Shown here one piece after another: positions 34,076 to 43,499 of a DNA stretch of 64,000 bases. The notes under the pieces were generated by a model. That model had not been told where the DNA came from. It saw only the letters and a program-made list of their open reading frames with translations, and made no database searches. The DNA lies in the NCBI GenBank assembly GCA_963715825.1, contig CAVQSI010000007.1, positions 124,001 through 188,000 of the forward strand. The letters run 5' to 3'. The stretch is from Sva-07 sp963715825 (GTDB taxonomy: Bacteria > Actinomycetota > Acidimicrobiia > Acidimicrobiales > Ilumatobacteraceae). Position 1 is the stretch's first letter, and every line of letters starts with the position of its first letter. The translations under genes and the position numbers were made by a program.

Positions 34076-37000
34076 TCAGAGTGGCGCAGGGCCGATGTTG
34101 TTGCGGGTGTCGACGAGACGACGCGGGTTGTTGCCGGTGAACGCCGGCGTGGCGCCGCCGGTGAACCAGCCGGCGATGTCGACGATCAGGTGGGCGTCGG
34201 CGCTGGTGAAGATGCACACCGAGCCGTCGGCACCGATCGGTGCGATCACTCCGTTGGCGGCGGTGCCACCCCGACCGAAGTTGACGTTCGAGGCCTCCGG
34301 CATCGGAGCGCCGCACGGCCACACCGTGGCGAACCCGGCGGCGCGGGCTTCGACCATCGTCACGTTCAACGCGACCGCCGAGGCGTCGGCGGGAACCTGC
34401 TGGTCGACGCCGTTGACGCTGACGGTCACGCCGCGCACGGGCACGGACTTCGGCGCAGCGGGCGTGATGACGCCGGTGGGGCCGCCGATCGCATTGCGGG
34501 TGTCGACGAGCCGTGATGGCACGGCGCCGGTGAACGGCGGTTGGGCGCCGCCACCGAACCAGCCGAGCACGTCGACGAGCACGTCGGACTGCTGGTCGGA
34601 GTAGAGGCACACGGCGCCATCGGCACCGAGCGAGGTCACCACGCCATTGGCGACCACCCCGCCGCGAGCGAAGTTGACGTTCGAAGCGACCGGCATCGGT
34701 GCGCCGCACGGCCACACGGTGAAGAAGCCAGCCTGCGACGGCAGCACGGCGGTGACGTTCATCGCCACGGCGGTCGCGTCGGCGGGGATCGTCTCGGGGG
34801 CGCCGTCGGACCGGGTCATCGCAGCGCCGGCGAGCGGGATCGTGATCGTGCCGCCGGCCGGGATCCTGACCTTGGGCACGCCGATCGCGTTGCGGGTGTC
34901 GACGACGCGTCGGGGCGTGGCACCGACGAACGTGGCGACGCCGTCGGTCGCGCCCGAGAACCAGCCGGTGATGTCGACGAGGAAGTCGGTGGCCTGGTTG
35001 GAGTAGAAGCAGACCCGGCCGCTGGCACCGACCGGCGCGATCACGCTGTTCGCCACCGCGCCACCTGCGACGAAGTTGAGGTTCGACGCGTCGGGTCGGG
35101 CGACGTCGCAGGGCCACACCGTCACGAAGCCGGGCTGCGCCGGCGTCACGGCGGTGATGTTCAGCGCCACCGCCGACGCACCGGCCGGGATCGTCCGCGC
35201 CGCACCGTCGGTACCGGTGACGGACTCGCCGACGACCTGCAACTCGATGCGCTGGTTCGGCTGGAAACGGCGACTGGTCGGGGCGACGACCGCACCGCCG
35301 CCGCTGCCGATCGGGCTGGACCCTGCGGGCGGGACCGAACCGCCTGCGAGTTGACGCATCCACAGCGCGAACTGCGCCTGACCGGTGGTGGTGAGGTGGA
35401 CGCCGTCGGAGCTGATCCAACGGGCGCGCTCGACGCCCGCCGCGGCGCTGGTGGCGTTCCAGTCGGCGATCTCGAGGTTCGGCCACCGTCCGCGAGCGGC
35501 CTGCAGGGCGGCGTTGGCCGGCGCATAGAACGAGCCACCGGTGCCGGGTCGGATCTCGGCCATGTTGATCCAGACCACGCGCTTGGTGCCGCGCTGGTTC
35601 AGTGCGGTCATCATCGCGTCGACGTCGGCGGCCATGTTCGTCGACGGGTTGTAGCCGAGTTCCACGATGGCCAGATCGAGGTTCGTCGGCACACCGGCGG
35701 CCACCTGGACACCGCTCGGCGACGGCGGGGTCTTGGTGATGAACCGGCTGACGAGGGTGTCGACCGTGAGCGACGCGAAGGTGCCGTCGGTGAGGGTGAG
35801 GAACTCGTTTTTCGCCGACTCGCCCACCGAGTCGCCGATCACGGCGACGTTCGTGCCGACCGAGTCGCGGGTGATCACGCGCAGGTCGAAGCCGGGTGAG
35901 GGGAACCCGTTGCTGCCGCGGAACTCCCACGCCGGGATGCGGCGGCTGCCGGCGGTGCCGGTGAGCACGACGTCGTTGAACCAGATGCCGTCGAAGGCTT
36001 GATTGACGCTCGACTGCGCTTCCACCATCGACGCGCCGGTCAGGGTGCCGATGCCGTACTGGGCGCCGAGTGCATCCGCGTCGAGGATCCGCGTCCAGCG
36101 GTGGTTCGGGTTCGACGAGGTCGAGTCACCCGGCGCGTCGTCGCGAGGCGGGAACGCACCACCGGCCGTGCGCGGCCCGTTCGATGCGGAGAACTCCGTC
36201 GACACGATCGCTCCGTTGGGCCACCGTCGCACGACGCCGGCGGTGGCGGCGATCGCCTGGTCGGTGCGGAAGTCCTCGACGAGCGTGGCGGCGCCGGTGG
36301 CGACCGTGCGGGTGGCCGAGCCGGCGTACACCTGACAGGCCTGGGTGTCGCACGTGCTGGCGTAGCTGTAACGGTTCTGTTCGAGCCCGTACGAGCGGGC
36401 GGCGACCGCCTGCGCGGCCACGGTCTGCGCGCCACGACCCGCTCCGGCGACGGCCCAGCTCGGCGAGATCTCCTTGGGCACCACGCCGCGCAGGTAGTCC
36501 TCGACCCGAACGTCGTTGACGACCCGGGTGGTGCCGGCGTCGTTGACCACGTCGAGGATCCCTCGGTAGTGCGTGACGGTGCCGTTCGATTCGCAGAGCC
36601 CGAGCGCGGTCGTGGCCGTCTCGCCCGCAGCCGTCTCGAAGCGGGGCGTGGGGGTCGTGCCGATGTACGTGAACGTCGCCGACGACGTTCCCGCCGCGAT
36701 CATCGATCGGGCGGCGGCAGCCTCCTCGGCGTTCCACTGCCCGTCCTGGCCGAGACCGCGGCTCGCCTGGAAGCGGACGATCGCCGCCTCGGTGAGGTTG
36801 CCGAAGTCTCCGTCGACGCCGCCGGGATTGAAGCCGAACTGCGTGAGGAACTGCTGGATCTGGCGGACGGAATCCCCGCTCGCACCCTTCACCACCGGTC
36901 CGTCGGGGACGGTGAGCGAGGTGTTGCAGGCGATCGAGCCCGACGCGAACAGGTCGAACGTGCCGCCGTTGCGGCGCGCCTGGATCGATGCGTGCGTCTG

Positions 37001-37348
37001 ACCGTTCCACATCACGCCGCTGCCGTGGGAGATCACGCCGACGGTGCCTGCGCCGTCGAGGCCGGTGAGCCGCACCCGGATCCGGCTGTTGGCGTCGATG
37101 GTTCCGCTGGCGGTGCCGCCGTAGTAGTGGTCGAGGATCTGCGCCGTGCTCCAGCCGTGGTCGACCGCCCAGCCGTACGCACCCCACTGGCTCATGCCCC
37201 GGCCGTGGCCGTTGCCGACGCCGTCGACGACGACGGCGATCACGTCGCTGGGAGCTGCGGCGGCCACGGTCGATGCACCGCCGCCGATCGGCAGCAGCGT
37301 CAGCCCGAGCGTTGCGGCCAGGGTGGCGATGAGACGTGGGGATGTCAC
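34076..37348 (-). CDS. SpoIID-type wall protein with peptidoglycan-binding, SGNH and repeat domains
   Basis: A 1090-residue secreted protein (signal: LIATLAATLGLTLLP...AAAAP). A split SpoIID/LytB domain starts GNGHGRGMSQWGAYGWAVDH and resumes with VRVEDYLRGVVPKEISPSW, which holds the Glu of the lytic-transglycosylase site. Between these halves sits a peptidoglycan-binding domain (GDSVRQIQQFLTQFGFNPGG). After the SpoIID domain come an SGNH-hydrolase domain (VAVIGDSVGESAKNEF, with DGVHLTTTGQAQFA for the Asp-His pair) and three DTR/GWF repeats ending in RRLVDTRNNIG at the C-terminus. It may cut glycan strands and remove acyl groups. The GTG at 37348 overlaps the stop of its upstream paralogue. 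Confidence 0.85.
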   Translation of the reverse strand: MTSPRLIATLAATLGLTLLPIGGGASTVAAAAPSDVIAVVVDGVGNGHGRGMSQWGAYGWAVDHGWSTAQILDHYYGGTASGTIDANSRIRVRLTGLDGAGTVGVISHGSGVMWNGQTHASIQARRNGGTFDLFASGSIACNTSLTVPDGPVVKGASGDSVRQIQQFLTQFGFNPGGVDGDFGNLTEAAIVRFQASRGLGQDGQWNAEEAAAARSMIAAGTSSATFTYIGTTPTPRFETAAGETATTALGLCESNGTVTHYRGILDVVNDAGTTRVVNDVRVEDYLRGVVPKEISPSWAVAGAGRGAQTVAAQAVAARSYGLEQNRYSYASTCDTQACQVYAGSATRTVATGAATLVEDFRTDQAIAATAGVVRRWPNGAIVSTEFSASNGPRTAGGAFPPRDDAPGDSTSSNPNHRWTRILDADALGAQYGIGTLTGASMVEAQSSVNQAFDGIWFNDVVLTGTAGSRRIPAWEFRGSNGFPSPGFDLRVITRDSVGTNVAVIGDSVGESAKNEFLTLTDGTFASLTVDTLVSRFITKTPPSPSGVQVAAGVPTNLDLAIVELGYNPSTNMAADVDAMMTALNQRGTKRVVWINMAEIRPGTGGSFYAPANAALQAARGRWPNLEIADWNATSAAAGVERARWISSDGVHLTTTGQAQFALWMRQLAGGSVPPAGSSPIGSGGGAVVAPTSRRFQPNQRIELQVVGESVTGTDGAARTIPAGASAVALNITAVTPAQPGFVTVWPCDVARPDASNLNFVAGGAVANSVIAPVGASGRVCFYSNQATDFLVDITGWFSGATDGVATFVGATPRRVVDTRNAIGVPKVRIPAGGTITIPLAGAAMTRSDGAPETIPADATAVAMNVTAVLPSQAGFFTVWPCGAPMPVASNVNFARGGVVANGVVTSLGADGAVCLYSDQQSDVLVDVLGWFGGGAQPPFTGAVPSRLVDTRNAIGGPTGVITPAAPKSVPVRGVTVSVNGVDQQVPADASAVALNVTMVEARAAGFATVWPCGAPMPEASNVNFGRGGTAANGVIAPIGADGSVCIFTSADAHLIVDIAGWFTGGATPAFTGNNPRRLVDTRNNIGPAPL

Positions 37349-39821
37349 TGCGGGACCGGTCCGATGCTGTTGCGGGTGTCGACGAGGCGGCGCGGGACGT
37401 TGCCGACGAAGCCGGAGTCGGCGCCACCGGTGAACCACCCGGCGATGTCGACCAGCAGGTGCGCGTCGGCGCTGGTGGCCACGCACACCGAGCCACCGGG
37501 CCCGATCGGGGCGATCACACCGTTGGCCACCGTTGCGCCGGCGGCGAAGTTGACGTTGGAGGCGTCGGGCTGCGGTGTCCCGCACGGCCACACGGTGGCG
37601 AACCCGGCGGCACCGGCCTCGACCATGGTGACGTTGAGCGCAACGGCGCTGGCGTCGGCGGGCACCTGACGAGCGACACCGTTGACGATGACAGTGGCGC
37701 CCCGCACCGGGACCTCGCGAGGGCTCGACGGCGTCATCGTTCCGGCCGGCGCACCGATGGCGTTGCGGGTGTCGACGAGGCGCAGCGGCACGGCGCCGAC
37801 GAAGGCGGGCTGGGCGCCGCCACCGAACCAGCCGAGCACGTCGACGAGGACATCGGCGCCCTGGTCGGAGTAGATGCAGATCGTCCCGCCGGCGCCGAGC
37901 GGTGCGACCACACCGTTCGCAACGGCGCCGCCACGGGCGAAGTTCACGTTCGACGTGGTCGGCATCGGCGCGCCGCATGGCCACACGGTGAAGAACCCGG
38001 GGTCGGACGGTTCGACGGCGGTGACGTTGACGGCGACTGCGGTGGCGTCGCCGGGGACGGTGGTCGCCGAACCGTCGGGGCGACGGACCGCCGCGCCGGC
38101 CATCGGCACGGTCAGCGTGGCGCCCGGCGCGATGCGCACCTTCGGCGCGCCGACCGCGTTGCGGGTGTCGACGACGCGCAGCGGGGTGGTGCCGACGAAC
38201 GCCGGCGTGTCGGTGCCGCCGGAGAACCATCCGGCGATGTCGACGAGGAAGTGGGTGGTCGCGTTGGAGAAGAAGCACACCCGGCCGCTCGGGCCGACCG
38301 GAGCGATCACGCCGTTGGCGACCACGCCGCCGGCGGCGAAGTTGAGGTTGGACGCATCGGGTCGTGCAACGTCGCAGGGCCACACGGTGGCGTAGCCGGC
38401 GGCGCTGGGGGTGACCGCCGTGATGTTCAACGCCACCGCCGACACGCCGGAGGGGATCGAGCTGACCGTGCCGTCGGGTGCCGTGACGTCGGCACCGACG
38501 ACCTGCAGTTCGATGCGCTGGTTCGTCGCGATCGGTCGGGCGCCGCGAGGTTCGCCGCGCAGGGTGAATCCGGGCGACGGGAGCCCGTTCTGGTTCCGGA
38601 ACGTCCACGCCGGGATCTGCACGGTGCCTTGCGTCCCGGTGAGGACGACGTCGTTGTACCAGATGCCGTCGTAGCGGGGATCGCCTTCGACCATCGTCAC
38701 CGAGTGAGCGTGCCGAGGCCGTGGCGGGCGGCGAGCGCGTCGCCGTCGAGCACGCGAGTCCAGCGGTGGTTGCGGTTGAGTGCGGTGCCGTCGCCCAGGG
38801 CGTCGTCGCGTACGGGGAAGGGCCAGCCGGCGGTGCGCGGCCCGTTGGAACCCGAGTACTCGGTGGACACGATCGCGCCCAACGTGCCCTCGGTGCCCGC
38901 CGACCAGATCCGGACCTTGCCGACCGTGAGTGCGATGGCGTTGTCGCTGCGCGCATCTTCGACGGCGGTCGCGGGCGCGTTCGCGGACGTCCGCGACGCT
39001 GCGCCGAAGTACACCTGACACGACTGCGTGTCGCAGATGCCGTTGGCCCACCGACCGGGCTGCAGCGCATACGAGCGGGCGGCGACGGCTTGGGCCATCA
39101 CGGCATTGATGCCGTTGCCGCCGCCGGCGTCGGCCCAGCTCGCCGAGATCTCCTTGGGCACCACGCCGCGCAGGTAGTCCTCGATGAACAGGCGGTTCAT
39201 CACCCGGTTGCCGTCCTCGATGCGTACCGAACCGCGGTAGTGCGTGACCTTGCCGGCCGCACCGCACACGCCGAGCGCCGAGGTCGGCGCGCCGGGGGTC
39301 ATGCGGTTGGCGTTGGCCGGACCGTTCGCGTTGGTCGTGAACTCGACCGGACCGGCGACGGGTGCGCCGACCGGAGTCCAGCCGGCGAATCCGGACGTGG
39401 GACACGTCGGCGTGGCGGCGCTGTAGACCTGGAACGTGTTGGGGGCGATCTCGGTGGCTGCCATCGAGCCGGCGGGGAGCCCGTTGATCTCGCCGACGTA
39501 GGACACCACGGCGAGCGTGGCCGTGTTGTCGAGGGCCGTGAGTCGGACATCGATCGTGCCGGTGGTGTCGGTGTCGGCCATCTGGGTGTTGCCGTAGTAG
39601 TGGTCGAGGATCTGGATCCAGTTCCACCCGCGGTCGACCGACCAGCCGTAGGCCCCCCACTGGCTCATGCCGCGTCCGTGGCCGTTGCCGGTGCCCTCGA
39701 CGACCACCGAACCGATCGCCGACGGGGCGGTCTGGGCCTGCGCCATGGGTGCTGGAGCGCGGACGAGCACGGCGGCGCCGAGGCCGACAACGGCTGCGAA
39801 GACGATCAGCGCTCGGCGCAT
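37345..39821 (-). CDS. SpoIID-type wall protein with three DTR/GWF repeats (frameshifted)
   Basis: A paralogue of the next gene, about 825 residues. It has an N-terminal membrane/signal segment (ALIVFAAVVGLGAAVLV) and the SpoIID domain (GNGHGRGMSQWGAYGWSVDR; FIEDYLRGVVPKEISASW), but no peptidoglycan-binding or SGNH domain. Three repeats follow and end RRLVDTRNSIGPVPQ. The frame breaks near 38700: one missing base separates GLGTLT from SVTMVEGDPRYDGIWYNDV, a join that the paralogue shows uninterrupted. The ATG at 39821 starts the long frame. It overlaps the downstream paralogue by 4 bases, so both are co-expressed. Confidence 0.82.
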
Positions 39822-39843
39822 GTAACGCAACTGTAACGTTGCG
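39821..39843. promoter_or_regulatory. Repeat-containing leader of the SpoIID-type genes
   Basis: Next to the start codon, TGTAAC occurs twice 11 bases apart (39821 and 39832), and CGCAAC-TGTAAC-GTTGCG (39826-39843) is an inverted repeat. It may be an operator for the SpoIID-type operon. Only the pattern supports this. Confidence 0.3.
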
Positions 39844-39935
39844 ATTCGGGGTGGGGCGGTCACCACGAGTGGTTCTTCGACACGATCCGGCGCCGCCTTG
39901 ACCGGTTCTTGCCGGAACCTGCTGTCGTGGCTGGC

Positions 39936-40391
39936 TCAGCGGGCGACGGGGACGGCCTCGACGGCCAATCGGTCGACCAGGTCGTTCATCCGGTCGCCGG
40001 AGTGGCCCTTCACCCAGCGAAAGCTCACGTCACCGGCCTGGACGAGCTCGATCAACGGCTCCCACAGGTCGACGTTGGCGACGGGCTTCTTCTGCGAGTT
40101 CACCCAGCCGTTGCGCTGCCACTTCACGTACCACCGGTCCTTGAAGCAGTTCACGACGTAGGTCGAGTCGGACACGATCTCGATCGGCATCGGTGCCCCG
40201 TGGTCGTCGGCGAGCTTCGCATGGCTGCGCAATGCATCGAGGACGGCGTAGATCTCCATGCGCTGGTTGGTGGTGTGCGCCTCGCCGCCCGATCCGTTCG
40301 GTTCTCCCTCCGGCGCGATCGCCCACGCCCACCCTCCCGGACCGGGATTCCCACTGCAGGCACCGTCGGTGTAGATCACGAGTCCGGACAT
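39936..40391 (-). CDS. rnhA: Ribonuclease HI
   Basis: A 151-residue RNase HI that removes RNA from RNA-DNA hybrids. The four acidic catalytic positions are visible: IYTDGACSGNPGPGGW, NQRMEIYAVLDAL, VSDSTYVVN and GHSGDRMNDLVDRLA. The handle region KWQRNGW is present. The ATG at 40391 directly precedes the first strand (MSGLVIYTDGAC). Confidence 0.95.
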   Translation of the reverse strand: MSGLVIYTDGACSGNPGPGGWAWAIAPEGEPNGSGGEAHTTNQRMEIYAVLDALRSHAKLADDHGAPMPIEIVSDSTYVVNCFKDRWYVKWQRNGWVNSQKKPVANVDLWEPLIELVQAGDVSFRWVKGHSGDRMNDLVDRLAVEAVPVAR

Positions 40392-40409
40392 CCCGTGGAA
40401 CCTACCGGC

Positions 40410-40462
40410 CCGAAAAATGTGCGCATCGGTGCGCTGACCGGTCATTTCTGTGCATTTTTCGG
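40410..40462. repeat. Inverted repeat between rnhA and aceE
   Basis: The arms CCGAAAAATG (40410-40419) and CATTTTTCGG (40453-40462) are complementary, enclosing a GC-rich loop with its own GCGCA/TGCGC-like symmetry. It separates two divergent starts, so it may be an operator or one of the genome's small palindromes. Confidence 0.5.
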
Positions 40463-40549
40463 CTTCGGGCGTCGGTGAGCGACGTGTCGAGCCGACTGAA
40501 TGGACCGATCCGGTGCGTACCCATCGGTAACACTGCGAGACTGGCGGCC

Positions 40550-43273
40550 ATGATCTTCGACGGCCACGTGCACCAGCTGCCCGACATCGATCCGACCGAG
40601 ACCAAGGAATGGTTGGACAGCCTCGACGCGGTCGTGGACGAGCACGGCAAGACCCGGGCGCGCTACCTCCTGACCCGGCTGATGGAGCGGGCCACAGCGA
40701 GCCAGGTGTCGTTCCCCGCCACCGTGTCGACGCCGTACGTCAACACGATCCCGCGCGAGCAGGAGCCGTGGTTCCCCGGCGACGAGCACATCGAACGTCG
40801 CATCCGGGCCTTCATCCGCTGGAACGCGGCGATGATGGTGGTGCGGGCCAACAAGTCCGCCGACGGCATCGGCGGGCACCTGTCGACCTACGCGAGCTCC
40901 GCGTCGCTGTACGAGATCGGCTTCAACCACTTCTTCCGCGGCAAGGACGACGGCCGCCCCGGCGACCACGTCTACTACCAGGGCCACGCGGCGCCGGGCG
41001 TGTATGCACGGGCGTTCCTCGAGGGTCGCCTCACCGAGGACGACCTCGACCACTTCCGCCGCGAGATCGGACGCGGCGGGCGCGGCCTGTCGTCGTACCC
41101 GCACCCCCGCCTGATGCCCGATTTCTGGGAGTACCCGACGGTGTCGATGGGCCTCGGGCCGATCACGGCGCTCTACCAGGCCCGCTTCAACCGGTACCTC
41201 CAGAACCGCCACATCGACGACACCTCCGACAGCCGCGTGTGGTGTTTCCTCGGCGACGGCGAAACCGACGAGCCCGAAACGCTCGGCGCCATCTCGCTGG
41301 CCTCGCGTGAACAGCTCGACAACCTCGTGTTCGTCGTCAACTGCAACCTGCAGCGCCTCGACGGACCGGTCCGCGGCAACGGCAAGGTCATCCAGGAACT
41401 CGAGGCCACGTTCCGCGGCGCCGGCTGGAACGTGATCAAGGTCATCTGGGGCTCCAAGTGGGACGACCTGCTCGCCCAGGACAAGGACGGCGTCCTGCTC
41501 AACAAGATGAACACCACCGTCGACGGCGAGTTCCAGCGCTACGCCGTCGAGAACGGCGACTTCATCCGCGACAGCTTCTTCGGGCCCGACGAGCGCCTGC
41601 GCAAGATGGTCGCCGACCTCAGCGACGACGATCTGCGTTCGCTCCCCCGCGGTGGCCACGACTACCGCAAGCTCTACGCGGCGTACAAGGCGGCCACCGA
41701 GAACCTCGGGTCGGGTCGCCCCACGGTCATCCTGGCCAAGACGGTCAAGGGCTGGACGCTCGGGCCAGGCTTCGAGGGCCGCAACTCGACGCACCAGATC
41801 AAGAAGATGACCAAGGAGCAGATCCTCGAGATGCGCGACCGGCTGCATCTCGAGGACGTGATCAGCGACGAGGGCCTCGACGCCGAGCATCCGCCGTACA
41901 TCAAGCTCGGCAAGGACTCGGTCGAGTACCAGTACATGATGGAGCGCCGCAAGGCGCTCGACGGCTCGATCCCCAAGCGCACCACCGTGGCCCGTCGCCC
42001 GCTCGAGTTGCCCGCCGACGGACCGTTCGCCGAGATGCGCGCCGGGTCGAACGGCCAGGAAGTGTCCACCACGATGGCGTTCACCCGGCTGCTGCGCGGC
42101 CTGGCGCGCGACGAGCACATCGGGCCGCGGGTCGTGCCGATCATTCCCGACGAGGCACGCACGTTCGGCATGGACGCGCTGTTCCGCGAGTTGAACATCT
42201 ACGCCTCGCAGGGCCAGAAGTACCAACCGGTCGACCATGACCTGCTGCTGTCGTACTCCGAGTCGACCAAGGGTCAGATCCTCGAAGAGGGCATCACCGA
42301 AGCCGGCTCGATGGCGAGCTTCATCGCCGCCGGCACGTCGTACTCCACCCGTGGCGTACCGATGGTGCCGTTCTACACCTTCTATTCGATGTTCGGTTTC
42401 CAGCGCGTCGGCGACCTCATCTGGCAGGCGGCCGACATGCGCACCCGCGGCTTCCTGATGGCCGCCACGGCGGGTCGCACCACCCTGATGGGCGAGGGTC
42501 TCCAGCACCAGGACGGCCACAGCCTGGTGCTCGCTTCGACCGTGCCGTTCGTGCAGGCCTACGACCCGGCGTTCGCCTACGAGGTCGGCGCCATCGTGCA
42601 GGCGGGCATGAACCGCATGTTCGGCGGCGGACCGCCCGAGGTGACCGACGTCTTCTACTACATCACCCTGTACAACGAGAACTACGACATGCCGCCGCTG
42701 CCCGACACGCCGGGACTCGCCGAGGCGATCGTCGAGGGCCTCTACAAGTGGGCGGACGCGCCTGCGGGCGCGTCGATCCCGGCGACCCTGCTGTTCTCCG
42801 GCACCGCCAACGTCGCTGCCCGCGAAGCCGCAGCAGAACTCGCCGAGCACTACGACGTCGGCGTCGAGTTGTGGTCGGCCACCTCGTACAAGTCGCTGCG
42901 CGAGGAGGCGCTTGCCGCCGAGCGTTGGAACCGGCTGCACCCGTCGCAGGAGTCGCGTGTGCCGCGGGTGGCGCAGATCCTCGGCGAGTCGCAGGGCCCG
43001 ATCGTGGCCGTGTCCGACTTCATGAAGATCGTGCCCGAGCAGATCCAGCGCTTCGTCCCCGACCGCACGTTCGTGCCGCTCGGTACCGACGGCATGGGTC
43101 GCTCCGACACTCGCGAGGCGCTGCGTCGTCACTTCGAGGTCGACACCGGCCACGTCGTGCTCGGCGTACTTCATGGCTTGCTGGCCGACGGCAAGGTCGA
43201 TGCGTCGGTCGTCGCCGACGCGATCGCCCGCTACGACATCGACCCCGACGCCATCGACCCGTATCTGGCCTGA
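40550..43273 (+). CDS. aceE: Pyruvate dehydrogenase E1 component, homodimeric type
   Basis: A 907-residue thiamine-diphosphate enzyme that decarboxylates pyruvate and acetylates lipoyl-E2. The homodimeric (AceE) family is clear from length and from RYLLTRLMERATASQVSFPA, GGHLSTYASSASLYEIGFNH and GRGGRGLSSYPHPRLMPDFW. The ThDP motif is CFLGDGETDEPE with NCNLQRLDGPVRGN closing it. The C-terminal part has GITEAGSMASFIAAGTSYS and VPFYTFYSMFGFQRVGDL. The ATG at 40550 gives the normal N-terminus. E2 and E3 partners are encoded at 20.5-23.4 kb. Confidence 0.96.
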   Translation: MIFDGHVHQLPDIDPTETKEWLDSLDAVVDEHGKTRARYLLTRLMERATASQVSFPATVSTPYVNTIPREQEPWFPGDEHIERRIRAFIRWNAAMMVVRANKSADGIGGHLSTYASSASLYEIGFNHFFRGKDDGRPGDHVYYQGHAAPGVYARAFLEGRLTEDDLDHFRREIGRGGRGLSSYPHPRLMPDFWEYPTVSMGLGPITALYQARFNRYLQNRHIDDTSDSRVWCFLGDGETDEPETLGAISLASREQLDNLVFVVNCNLQRLDGPVRGNGKVIQELEATFRGAGWNVIKVIWGSKWDDLLAQDKDGVLLNKMNTTVDGEFQRYAVENGDFIRDSFFGPDERLRKMVADLSDDDLRSLPRGGHDYRKLYAAYKAATENLGSGRPTVILAKTVKGWTLGPGFEGRNSTHQIKKMTKEQILEMRDRLHLEDVISDEGLDAEHPPYIKLGKDSVEYQYMMERRKALDGSIPKRTTVARRPLELPADGPFAEMRAGSNGQEVSTTMAFTRLLRGLARDEHIGPRVVPIIPDEARTFGMDALFRELNIYASQGQKYQPVDHDLLLSYSESTKGQILEEGITEAGSMASFIAAGTSYSTRGVPMVPFYTFYSMFGFQRVGDLIWQAADMRTRGFLMAATAGRTTLMGEGLQHQDGHSLVLASTVPFVQAYDPAFAYEVGAIVQAGMNRMFGGGPPEVTDVFYYITLYNENYDMPPLPDTPGLAEAIVEGLYKWADAPAGASIPATLLFSGTANVAAREAAAELAEHYDVGVELWSATSYKSLREEALAAERWNRLHPSQESRVPRVAQILGESQGPIVAVSDFMKIVPEQIQRFVPDRTFVPLGTDGMGRSDTREALRRHFEVDTGHVVLGVLHGLLADGKVDASVVADAIARYDIDPDAIDPYLA

Positions 43274-43293
43274 TCCGCGTCACCAGACACCCC

Positions 43294-43343
43294 GTTTGCG
43301 TGACGTTTCCAGCGGGACGGGTCACCCGAATCCGACCGCAAAC
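43294..43343. repeat. Palindromic repeat, GTTTGCG/CGCAAAC family, downstream of aceE
   Basis: The element starts GTTTGCGTGACGTTTCC, has the core CGGGTCACCCGAA and ends CGCAAAC. It lies 20 bases after the aceE stop and shares about 40 bases with the next copy at 43373. Its right arm is degenerate beyond CGCAAAC. Confidence 0.75.
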
Positions 43344-43372
43344 AGGTGCTGGCTGCTGCTCGATCGAAAAGG

Positions 43373-43428
43373 CCCGTTTGCGTGACGTTTCCAGCGGGAC
43401 GGGTCACCCGAAACGTCACGCAAACGGG
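43373..43428. repeat. Perfect palindromic repeat, GTTTGCG/CGCAAAC family
   Basis: The arms CCCGTTTGCGTGACGTTTC (43373-43391) and GAAACGTCACGCAAACGGG (43410-43428) are complementary at all 19 bases around an 18-base loop with the core GGGTCACCC. It is the most complete copy of the family and could act as a strong terminator of aceE. Confidence 0.85.
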
Positions 43429-43499
43429 ATGGGCTGGGGCAGTTGGCGCTCGCGTCGCCGAACGTCCCTCACCGTGCGCACCCTGGGTAGCGTGATCGG

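Noticed and set aside
38690..38705. TGA within the upstream SpoIID-type gene as a second selenocysteine codon
   Set aside because: The protein continues in a different frame after this stop, and the paralogue has no Cys here; a missing base explains it.
34076..39070. A single open frame of 1664 codons covering both SpoIID-type genes
   Set aside because: The part upstream of 37348 is a shadow frame rich in Arg/Pro. The real upstream protein lies in the other frame, and a GTGA overlap at 37345-37348 marks the gene boundary.
40442..43174. A 910-codon open frame opposite aceE
   Set aside because: It is the antisense shadow of a highly conserved AceE gene in GC-rich DNA; its sequence has no recognisable domain.
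43294..43428. Two direct repeats as a minimal CRISPR array
   Set aside because: The repeats are about 50 bases long and palindromic throughout, only two are present, they recur singly elsewhere, and no cas gene is nearby.
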